Below, in pieces: positions 14,815 to 21,036 of a stretch of DNA of 21,036 nucleotides; positions within the stretch are counted from its first letter, which is position 1, and every line of letters begins with the position of its first letter. The position numbers and the translations under genes were made by a program. Source of the stretch: an uncultured Collinsella sp. (GTDB taxonomy: Bacteria; Actinomycetota; Coriobacteriia; Coriobacteriales; Coriobacteriaceae); assembly GCA_958419975.1 (NCBI GenBank), contig CATZIG010000012.1:1-21036 (forward strand), read 5' to 3'. The notes under the pieces are model-generated. The model had not been told where the DNA came from, made no database searches, and worked only from the letters and a program-made list of their open reading frames with translations.

Positions 14815-14914
14815 GCGGGCGCCAGAGCGACAACTTGTCATTCAAAGAGGACGGCATGACCAGAAGGTCTATGCCGTCCTCTTTTCATGCCAATTTGTTC
14901 GCTCTGGCGCCCGC
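14815..14914. repeat. Nested inverted repeat: 16-bp outer stem around an inner 18-bp stem
   Basis: The outer arms GCGGGCGCCAGAGCGA (14815-14830) and TCGCTCTGGCGCCCGC (14899-14914) are perfect complements 68 bases apart. Between them, 14844-14861 pairs with 14865-14884 through a 14-bp perfect stem (AAAGAGGACGGCAT with ATGCCGTCCTCTTT), a one-base bulge and GACC/GGTC, closed by AGAA. The inner hairpin is flanked by AAA and TTTT and could act as a terminator in both directions. Outer arms of this length are not needed for a terminator. Confidence 0.8.
14844..14885 (+). terminator. Likely terminator of htpG (inner hairpin, possibly bidirectional)
   Basis: The inner hairpin described for the nested repeat has a strong stem ending in TTTT on the + strand and AAA on the other side. 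It is the only hairpin downstream of htpG with a T tract, so it is the best terminator candidate. Confidence 0.6.
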
Positions 14915-14957
14915 TCGCTGGCATTGCTAAAACATCGATGTTACCGTGGTCCAAACT

Positions 14958-15011
14958 AGTCGTTGGGGGCGTTCTTGTTTGACCAGTCGTTTAAGAACGT
15001 CCCCGATGACT
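14958..15011. repeat. Imperfect inverted repeat with 19-bp stem
   Basis: AGTCGTTGGGGGCGTTCTT (14958-14976) pairs with AAGAACGTCCCCGATGACT (14993-15011) along its full length if three G-T wobbles are allowed. The loop is 16 bases and contains another copy of AGTCGTT (14985-14991). There is no T tract, so it does not look like a terminator. It resembles a small intergenic repeat element. Confidence 0.6.
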
Positions 15012-15068
15012 ATTTGAATTGCTAATTTGTGCGGGTTGTGGTTTTGTGACCTGCTGAAATTTAGGATA

Positions 15069-15106
15069 CTGTACATCTGTACGTTAACTCATCTTCGTAG
15101 TATATT
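15069..15106 (+). promoter_or_regulatory. Promoter region of the YhgE/Pip pair with tandem CTGTACRT repeats
   Basis: CTGTACAT (15069-15076) and CTGTACGT (15077-15084) are back-to-back direct repeats. The second overlaps the -35 position for a -10 box TATATT (15101-15106) at 17 bp spacing. The -35 itself (TGTACG) is poor, so this looks like an operator at a regulated promoter. No regulator gene is adjacent. Confidence 0.4.
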
Positions 15107-15125
15107 GCTACCCGCAAAACTCAAC

Positions 15126-15166
15126 ACCATTGTGCTTTGAGACGTTAAAGCGCCTACTACAATGGT
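15126..15166 (+). promoter_or_regulatory. Leader hairpin covering the first possible start codon of the YhgE/Pip gene
   Basis: ACCATTGT (15126-15133) pairs with ACAATGGT (15159-15166), and inside this GCTTT (15134-15138) pairs with AAAGC (15147-15151). The ATG at 15162 is inside the stem. It could limit translation from that ATG or indicate that a start further down is used. Confidence 0.4.
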
Positions 15167-17978
15167 TGTCGATAGTACGATTCGATTTAACGACAGGATG
15201 GATGGTCCAAGCGTGAGTCTCGGCAGCAAACTATCCAATGCAAAGGTGTCCTTTGCGATATTCAAGCGCGACATTAAGCGACTGCTTGTGAACCCCGTCG
15301 CCCTGGTGGTTACCCTAGGCGTGTGCGTTATTCCCTCGCTGTATGCCTGGTATAACATCGTGGCAAACTGGGATCCGTATGGAAACACCCAAGGCATCAA
15401 GATTGCTATCGCCAACAACGATCGAGGCACCCAAAACGACTTGGTGGGTGAGCTCAACGCTGGCGACAAAGTGGTCGACCAGCTCAAGGAGAATCATCAG
15501 TTGGGCTGGACGTTCGTCGACTCGACGGCCGATGCCAAGGAGGGCGTCGAGAGCGGCGAGTACTATGCCGCTATCGTGATTCCCAAGAACTTCTCGGATA
15601 ACCTGGTTTCGATGCTCGACGGCAACTACCATCAGCCCAAGCTCACGTACTACGTCAATGAGAAGAAGAGCGCCATTGCGCCCAAGGTTACCGATACCGG
15701 TGCAAACACCATCGAGGAGCAGATCAACTCGGAATTTGTCTCTACGGTAGGCAAGACTGTTGCCGGTATCGCCAAGGATGCCGGTGTCGATTTAAAGGAC
15801 AAGGCAACCCAGACTCAGGACTCGCTGGCAAGTTCGGTGTCCGAGGCGTCCGACACCTTGGGCGAGGTGCGCGATTCGATTGGCGATATGAATGCCGCCA
15901 TTGATAAGACGAGTGGCGCTATCGCCTCGGCTGATGCGGCACTTGCCGGCTTGCAAGGCCAGGCACCGTCGCTGACACAGGCGATCTCCCAGGGCAACGA
16001 CCTGCTGAGCGAAGCTCGCACCACGGCGGGCAACTCCATCACCTCGCTCTCCAAGGCGCTCTCGGAAGGCAGCCTTGCGCTCACCAAGACGTCGGCCTCT
16101 GCGAACGCTGCCATCGGCAAGCTGACGGGCGCGGTCACATCTACGACCACCCGTATCGACAACTCGCTCGAGTCTCTTCAAGCGACGATCGACCACAATA
16201 AGGCCGTTATCGGGCACTTGGAGATTCTCGCCAATGACACGTCGACAGGTTCCGAGGAAATTGACGCGCGCATTGTATCGACCATCGATTTGCTTCGAGA
16301 GCAGAATGAAAAGCTTCAGAGCATCAAGGACGGTCTGTCCGCGCAGTCGAGCGCCATGGCGAATGACGCAGCGGCTGTTTCGGGTGCCAGTGACGCTATC
16401 AATAACGCAATTCATACCGGTGCGACCAACCTTGGCCAAGCCCAGACGGACTTGGGCCAAAACGCGCTGCCGAAGGCCTCGAGCGCGCTTGATTCCTTTG
16501 CCGCCGTCTCGGGTGATTTGACGGGTATCGTATCTGGCCTCACGCCCACGATTGCAAGCGCGCGCGGTACGCTTTCGCAGCTTAACGCTACGCTCGGCCA
16601 GGCCAAGACCACGCTGTCCCAGACCGATGCCTCGCTTGCCAAGGTCCAGGACAAGCTCGCAACCGCCGCCAACGACATCGCGGCGCTACAGACCTCCGAG
16701 TCCATGGGCGAGCTGGCCGGCCTGATGGGCGTCGATGTCAATGACGTCGCAGATTTCATGGCATCTCCGGTTGAGCTCACGTCTAAGTCGATCTATCCGG
16801 TCAAGAGCTTCGGCTCGGGCATTGCTCCTTTCTACACCAATCTGGCGCTGTGGGTGGGCGGCTATGTGCTCATCGCCATCTACAAGCTCGAGGTCGACCG
16901 CGAAGGCATCGGCAGCTTTACCGCGCGTCAGGGCTACTTTGGTCGCTGGCTGCTCCTGGTGATCCTGGGCGCGTTGCAGGCCATCATCGTTACGGTAGGT
17001 GATCTGGTCATTGGCGTACAGTGCGTCAGCCCGCTGCTGTTCGTGCTGGGCGGCATCGCCATCTCGTTCACCTACGTCAATATCATCTATGCGCTGTCCA
17101 CCACGTTTAAGCATATCGGCAAGGCTATCGGCGTCATTCTGGTTATCGTGCAGATCCCGGGTTCGTCGGGCATGTACCCCATCGAGATGATGCCAGGCTT
17201 CTTCCAGTGGCTGCACCCGCTGCTGCCCTTTACCTACGGCATCAATCTGCTGCGCGAGACGGTCGGCGGCATGTATTCGTTCAACTACCTGTTTAACCTG
17301 TGCATTCTGGGCGTGTTCTTGATCGTGGCGCTCTTTATCGGTCTGCAGCTGCGTCCGCTGCTGCTCAACCTTAACCTGCTCTTTGATAAACAGCTTTCCA
17401 CGACCGGTATGATGATTTGCGAGTCCAACGACCTGCCGCGCCAGCGCTACTCGCTGCGCACGGCCATGCGTGTCATGCTCGATTCCGATTCGTACCGTCG
17501 CGAACTGCTCGATCATGCGGTCGCCTTTGAACATCGCTACCCGTACTACATCAAGGGCGGTTTTGCCGCCGTGGTGGGCGTTCAGGTCCTGCTCTTTGTC
17601 CTGTCGACGGTTCTCGATATCGACAATAACGGCAAGATCATCCTGCTTGTCATTTGGATCATCTCGGTTATTGCCATCTGCGGCTGGCTTATCAATATCG
17701 AATATATCCGCGCGAGCCTCAATACCCAGATGCGCATCTCGGCGCTTTCGGATGAGGACCTGCGTCGCGAGATGCGCGAGCACACGGCCGCCATTCCTGC
17801 CGCCCGCCACATGTTTGGCCTCAACGCCAGCGAGCGTGGTGCCAAGGGCGGCGGTCAGTCCACGGGCCGCTTGCCGCATATCGGCTCGCACCATAAATCT
17901 CAGGGCAGCGACAGCACAGCCACAAATGATGGAGATACCACCGCGCTCGGCAAGCACTCCAAAGGAGGTGAGGCATAA
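15162..17978 (+). CDS. YhgE/Pip-family membrane protein (first of a pair)
   Basis: A large membrane protein of up to 938 residues in the YhgE/Pip (phage infection protein) family, related to ABC-2 type permeases; the transported substrate is unknown. After a cytoplasmic FKRDIKRLL segment, helix 1 lies at about 43-66, followed by the family motif NWDPYGNT and an extracytoplasmic domain to about 200. Residues 200-540 form a long helical, coiled-coil-like region rich in Ala, Ser, Thr and Asp. A five- or six-helix permease block follows (about 555-735). Unlike its neighbour it has two more helices (about 800-822, 826-850) and a polar, Gly/Ser/His-rich tail. None of the possible starts (ATG 15162, ATG 15198, GTG 15213) has a good SD; 15162 is the outer limit. 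It overlaps no gene and is immediately followed by its paralogue. Confidence 0.9.
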   Translation: MVVDSTIRFNDRMDGPSVSLGSKLSNAKVSFAIFKRDIKRLLVNPVALVVTLGVCVIPSLYAWYNIVANWDPYGNTQGIKIAIANNDRGTQNDLVGELNAGDKVVDQLKENHQLGWTFVDSTADAKEGVESGEYYAAIVIPKNFSDNLVSMLDGNYHQPKLTYYVNEKKSAIAPKVTDTGANTIEEQINSEFVSTVGKTVAGIAKDAGVDLKDKATQTQDSLASSVSEASDTLGEVRDSIGDMNAAIDKTSGAIASADAALAGLQGQAPSLTQAISQGNDLLSEARTTAGNSITSLSKALSEGSLALTKTSASANAAIGKLTGAVTSTTTRIDNSLESLQATIDHNKAVIGHLEILANDTSTGSEEIDARIVSTIDLLREQNEKLQSIKDGLSAQSSAMANDAAAVSGASDAINNAIHTGATNLGQAQTDLGQNALPKASSALDSFAAVSGDLTGIVSGLTPTIASARGTLSQLNATLGQAKTTLSQTDASLAKVQDKLATAANDIAALQTSESMGELAGLMGVDVNDVADFMASPVELTSKSIYPVKSFGSGIAPFYTNLALWVGGYVLIAIYKLEVDREGIGSFTARQGYFGRWLLLVILGALQAIIVTVGDLVIGVQCVSPLLFVLGGIAISFTYVNIIYALSTTFKHIGKAIGVILVIVQIPGSSGMYPIEMMPGFFQWLHPLLPFTYGINLLRETVGGMYSFNYLFNLCILGVFLIVALFIGLQLRPLLLNLNLLFDKQLSTTGMMICESNDLPRQRYSLRTAMRVMLDSDSYRRELLDHAVAFEHRYPYYIKGGFAAVVGVQVLLFVLSTVLDIDNNGKIILLVIWIISVIAICGWLINIEYIRASLNTQMRISALSDEDLRREMREHTAAIPAARHMFGLNASERGAKGGGQSTGRLPHIGSHHKSQGSDSTATNDGDTTALGKHSKGGEA
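17961..17970 (+). promoter_or_regulatory. Near-perfect SD for the second YhgE/Pip gene
   Basis: AAAGGAGGTG at 17961-17970, followed by AGG, is an almost complete complement of the 16S rRNA 3' end and sits eight bases before ATG 17979. It lies inside the last codons of the first gene. The first gene has only poor SD options, so the second protein may be made in excess unless translation is coupled. Confidence 0.75.
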
Positions 17979-20168
17979 ATGAAGAACATCCTGCATCTGT
18001 TTAAGCGCGATGTCCAAAACGTGTCTCGCTCCGTAATCGGCTTGGTTGTCGTGATGGGCCTCGTTATCGTACCGTGTCTGTACGCGTGGTTTAACATCGC
18101 CGGCAGCTGGGATCCGTACGGCAACACCGGCAATCTTAAGATCGCCGTGGTCAACACCGATGAGGGTTACGAGAGCGATTTGATCCCCGTCGAGGTTAAC
18201 GTGGGCGAAAACGTGACCGCCACCCTACGCGGCAACGAGAGCTTCGATTGGGTTGTGCTCAACGACCGCGATAAGGCCATCGATGGTGTCAAGTCGGGCG
18301 CGTATTACGCCGCTGTGGTCATCCCCAAAACGTTTAGCGCCGACATGATGACGCTCTTCTCGACGAACGTGAAGCATGCCGATATCGAGTTCTACGAGAA
18401 TCAGAAGGCCAACGCCATCGCACAGATCGTGACCGAGAAAGGCTCGAGCGCTGTTCAGAGTCAAGTTAACGAGACCTTTACCGAAACCATTACGACCATC
18501 GGGCTCAAGACCGTGTCCAGCCTGCTCGATTACATGAGCACCGACCAGGTGAGTAACTTTATCGCCAACCTGTCGTCGACACTCGGCGATTCGGTCGAGG
18601 ACCTGCAGGACGTTCAGGCCAGTGCAACGTCGCTTGCGGGCATTTTGAGCTCCACGTCCGATTCGCTGACGTCGGCGAGCGGTATGCTCAAGCAGACGGG
18701 CACGGTCGATGAGTCAACGAAGCAGCTGATGGAGCATGTCAAGAGCGGTATTAGCGATTCCAAGGAAGCGCTGAAGGACGCCAACGACGCCATCAATGCC
18801 GCGATTGACGGAAGCGCGGGCTCGTTTGACAACGTGTCCGCCGAGCTTGCGAAGGCATTTGATGCCGCGAATCAACATGTCGACCTTACAGTGTCCCAGC
18901 TCAACGATGCCGCGGCGGCGCTCAACACGCGTGCCGACGATATCGACGCCACGGCCGACCAGCTCCGCAGCTTTGCCGATCAGGTGACTGACGAAAAACT
19001 CCAGGACAGCCTCAAGTCTGTGGCAACATCGCTGAGCAGGATTGCTGTGGAGTATCGCAACAACGCCAAGGACTTGACGGCCACCGCGAAGTCTCTCTCT
19101 GACAGCATGGCAGAGGTTAATAAGTCGCGTGCCGAGGTCGATCAGGCAATCGCGGATGCCAAGGCTGGTATCTCGGGCGCCAAGACTGACTACGACTCTA
19201 CGTTTTCGGCCAAGGCAAAGGAGCTCAAGAAGACCATCTCGGGCGTTTTGGATTCGCTGAACGGTATTTCGAACGATCTGGATAGTGCTGTTGCTGGCCT
19301 GACCGACGCATCCGGTTCGCTGGCAAAGGGCCTCTCCAAGGCTGCAAAGCTGGTCAACAAGGCTTCTGATCAGCTGGGCGAGGCGTCGGACAAGATCAGT
19401 GCGTTTAAGGACGAGCTCGACGGCGCCTTGATGTCGGATGACCTCGCTACGATCAAGACGATGATCGGCAATGATCCCGAGGGTCTGGCCGTGTCGCTTT
19501 CCGGCCCCGTCGCGCTCGATCGCAAGCCGGTCTATCCGATCCGCAACTACGGTTCGGCCATGGCACCGTTCTACACGATTCTGTCGCTCTGGGTGGGCTC
19601 GATTGTGCTGGCGGCCATGATGAAGGTCTCGGTTGACGATGAGCTTATCAACGAGCTCATCCCCGTGCGCCTGCACGAGATCTACCTGGGCCGCTACCTG
19701 TTCTTTGGCGGTCTGGCCCTGCTGCAGGCAACGCTCGTGTGTGCGGGCGACATCCTGTTCTTTGGCATCCAGTGCGACGACCCGCTGCAGTTTGTGCTGG
19801 CGGGCTGGGTCGCGAGTCTCGTGTTCTCCAATATCGTCTACACGCTTACGGTTTCGTTTGGCGATATCGGCAAGGCGCTCGCCGTCGTGCTGCTGGTCAT
19901 GCAGGTCGGCGGTTCGGGCGGCACGTTCCCCATCGAGATGACCGGCCCCGTGTTCCAGGCGATCTATCCGTTCCTGCCGTTCACCCACGGCATCAACGCC
20001 ATGCATGCCGCCATGGCCGGTGCGTACCACATGGAGTACTGGATTGAGCTAGGCATTCTGGCGAGCTATCTGATTCCGTCGCTGGCACTGGGCGTCGTCT
20101 TCCGCCGCCCGGTCATCAAAGCCAACGACTGGATCATCGAAAAACTGGAGTCAACCAAATTGATTTAG
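17979..20168 (+). CDS. YhgE/Pip-family membrane protein (second of a pair)
   Basis: A 729-residue paralogue of the preceding protein; its ATG directly abuts the previous stop codon. The N-terminal LFKRDVQNV segment, helix 1 (about 18-38) and the shared SWDPYGNT motif match the first protein, as do the KSGAYYAAVVIPKTFS stretch and the permease block at about 515-720 (YPIRNYGSAMAPFY, FPIEMTGPVFQAIYPFLPFT). The central part (about 190-500) is again a long helical region with repeated Ala/Asp/Ser/Lys patterns, which would project outside the membrane. It ends soon after the last helix and lacks the extra helices and tail of its partner. The difference suggests a heterodimer with one subunit carrying an added regulatory part. 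No ATPase is encoded nearby. Confidence 0.93.
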   Translation: MKNILHLFKRDVQNVSRSVIGLVVVMGLVIVPCLYAWFNIAGSWDPYGNTGNLKIAVVNTDEGYESDLIPVEVNVGENVTATLRGNESFDWVVLNDRDKAIDGVKSGAYYAAVVIPKTFSADMMTLFSTNVKHADIEFYENQKANAIAQIVTEKGSSAVQSQVNETFTETITTIGLKTVSSLLDYMSTDQVSNFIANLSSTLGDSVEDLQDVQASATSLAGILSSTSDSLTSASGMLKQTGTVDESTKQLMEHVKSGISDSKEALKDANDAINAAIDGSAGSFDNVSAELAKAFDAANQHVDLTVSQLNDAAAALNTRADDIDATADQLRSFADQVTDEKLQDSLKSVATSLSRIAVEYRNNAKDLTATAKSLSDSMAEVNKSRAEVDQAIADAKAGISGAKTDYDSTFSAKAKELKKTISGVLDSLNGISNDLDSAVAGLTDASGSLAKGLSKAAKLVNKASDQLGEASDKISAFKDELDGALMSDDLATIKTMIGNDPEGLAVSLSGPVALDRKPVYPIRNYGSAMAPFYTILSLWVGSIVLAAMMKVSVDDELINELIPVRLHEIYLGRYLFFGGLALLQATLVCAGDILFFGIQCDDPLQFVLAGWVASLVFSNIVYTLTVSFGDIGKALAVVLLVMQVGGSGGTFPIEMTGPVFQAIYPFLPFTHGINAMHAAMAGAYHMEYWIELGILASYLIPSLALGVVFRRPVIKANDWIIEKLESTKLI

Positions 20169-20263
20169 TTCAGACACGTAAACGCTGTCAGAACATCGAG
20201 GCCTTCCAGTTTTACACTTTATTATGCTGGATTGCGATGCAACGCCGGTTGTTGCTACAGTAG

Positions 20264-20298
20264 CGGGGCGTGCCGGGGGTCCGGTGCGCCCCGTTTTT
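20264..20298 (+). terminator. Terminator of the YhgE/Pip operon
   Basis: CGGGGCG (20264-20270) pairs with CGCCCCG (20287-20293), and the stem continues inward through TG/TG wobbles and CCGG/CCGG to a GGGT loop, followed by five T (20294-20298). It is 96 bases after the stop codon and 72 bases before the next gene. Confidence 0.85.
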
Positions 20299-20369
20299 AT
20301 TTGACCATGAGGCGGCACGCAGCCATACGCGTGCGGACACCACGCCAAGATTGAGTGTGAGGATGTTCC

Positions 20370-21036
20370 ATGGCCCAATACGCTGCCAACGAAATCGAAA
20401 ACATGCCCGATAGCCCTGTCGCACGGGAGGACCTGGGCGCCGGCGGCACCTCCCGCGGCGCCGGCGCACGCTCGCCGCTGTTCTGGAAGGTCCTGCTACT
20501 TTCGGTGGCGGTCGTTTGGGGTTACTCCTTTACCACTATGAAGGGCGCGCTCGACACCATTCCGGCGTTCGAGCTGGTCTACGTTCGCTTTCTCCCGGCA
20601 TCACTGGTAATGTTTGCCATCTTCCACAAACGCATCATCGCGCACTTTAATGCCCGCAACCTTATCGTCGGACTTGGTATGGGCGCACTTATGTGGGGCG
20701 CGTACGGTTTGCAGACGATTGGCCTGGCACAGACCACGGCGGGCAAGAGTGCATTTTTGACGGGTACCTATTGCATCCTCGTGCCGTTCGCGAGCTACGT
20801 CCTAAGCGGCGAAAAGCTTACCCGTTACAACTTGGGCGCCGCGTTGCTGTGCCTGGCGGGCATTGGTCTGGTGGCGCTCGATAGCGTCGAGTTCAATGTC
20901 GGCGATGTCATCACACTGGGCGGTGCGGTCTTCTTTGCCATCCAGATGGCGGTGACCGCCAAGTATGGCCGCAAGATGGACATCAACGTCATCACGTTTT
21001 GGATGTTTGTGGGCAACGGCGTGCTGAGCCTGATCT
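20370..21036 (+). CDS. EamA/DMT-family transporter (partial, runs off the window)
   Basis: A drug/metabolite-transporter superfamily permease; 222 codons are present and the frame is still open at the last base. After about 45 polar residues, hydrophobic helices alternate with short loops. The first has the EamA-type VVWGYSFTTMKGAL, and the next region contains ELVYVRFLPASLVMF. Further helices include GALMWGAYGLQTIGLAQTT followed by AGKSAFLTGTYCILVPF, a pairing typical of EamA proteins. The substrate cannot be deduced. The ATG at 20370 is preceded by GAGG at seven bases. A second EamA repeat would begin near the window end. Confidence 0.9.
   Translation, partial: MAQYAANEIENMPDSPVAREDLGAGGTSRGAGARSPLFWKVLLLSVAVVWGYSFTTMKGALDTIPAFELVYVRFLPASLVMFAIFHKRIIAHFNARNLIVGLGMGALMWGAYGLQTIGLAQTTAGKSAFLTGTYCILVPFASYVLSGEKLTRYNLGAALLCLAGIGLVALDSVEFNVGDVITLGGAVFFAIQMAVTAKYGRKMDINVITFWMFVGNGVLSLI

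Larger units (their letters stand above)
14722..15161. other. 440-bp non-coding region with several inverted repeats
   Basis: No credible gene is seen here. In order it contains: a 12-bp-stem hairpin (14729-14756); TCGACGCTGC (14760-14769); a 10-bp-stem hairpin (14777-14800); a second TCGACGCTGC (14805-14814); a nested double stem (14815-14914); a 12-bp palindrome AACATCGATGTT (14931-14942); an imperfect 19-bp stem (14958-15011); and the promoter and leader of the first YhgE/Pip gene. The density of structure is far above that of any other spacer in the window. Confidence 0.8.

Noticed and set aside
14722..15011. A CRISPR array
   Set aside because: The repeats are hairpins with different stems; there are no regularly spaced identical repeats and no cas genes.
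18714..20030. 438-codon antisense open frame within the second YhgE/Pip gene
   Set aside because: No SD or recognisable domain; the forward frame is a clear paralogue of its neighbour.
15162..20168. A type VII secretion locus (because EsaA belongs to the YhgE/Pip group)
   Set aside because: No EssC ATPase, WXG100 or other Ess components lie in the window.

Overview
The window looks like a piece of chromosome from a high-GC, Gram-positive gut actinobacterium of the class Coriobacteriia, most probably Collinsella or a close relative. This is an inference from the overall GC richness, strong Shine-Dalgarno (SD) sites, YhgE/Pip permeases, a VanRS-like system and a CpsC/CpsD/CpsB cassette. I could not run a database search. 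Nothing points to a prophage, plasmid, insertion sequence or CRISPR array. Most genes are on the + strand; the only clear minus-strand gene is a D-alanyl-D-alanine carboxypeptidase.

Layout. Positions 1-235 hold the possible tail of an upstream gene, a terminator and a leader. Positions 236-2677 encode an unrecognised 813-residue protein with a helical, TPR-like C-terminal part. A complete tRNA-Ser(GCU) with promoter and terminator follows (2729-2902). A secreted S11 D-Ala-D-Ala carboxypeptidase (2995-4344, minus) is divergent from a VanR-like regulator (4533-5228) and a VanS-like kinase (5255-6493). Then come pstB (6597-7472) and a PhoB/PhoR-type pair (7537-8265, 8269-9693). A polysaccharide co-polymerase, BY-kinase and PHP phosphatase cassette (9889-11953) is followed by a GNAT acetyltransferase (11993-12493) and htpG (12697-14721). 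A 440-bp non-coding stretch full of inverted repeats (14722-15161) separates htpG from two adjacent YhgE/Pip membrane proteins (15162-17978, 17979-20168). The start of an EamA/DMT transporter (20370 onward) runs off the end.

How it fits together. Most of the block concerns the cell envelope and its sensing. The VanRS-like pair probably reads a wall or membrane cue and may control the divergent carboxypeptidase; an 11-bp-period CTTAA repeat lies between them. The PhoBR-type pair beside pstB suggests phosphate-responsive control. CpsC/CpsD/CpsB form a tyrosine-phosphorylation switch for surface polysaccharide export, with no glycosyltransferase genes in view. The two YhgE/Pip proteins probably act as a pair in the membrane.

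I do not see a clearly novel multi-gene defence or mobile system. The least explained parts are the hairpin-rich region at 14722-15011, the tandem YhgE/Pip pair with its structured leader, and the unrecognised 813-residue protein.
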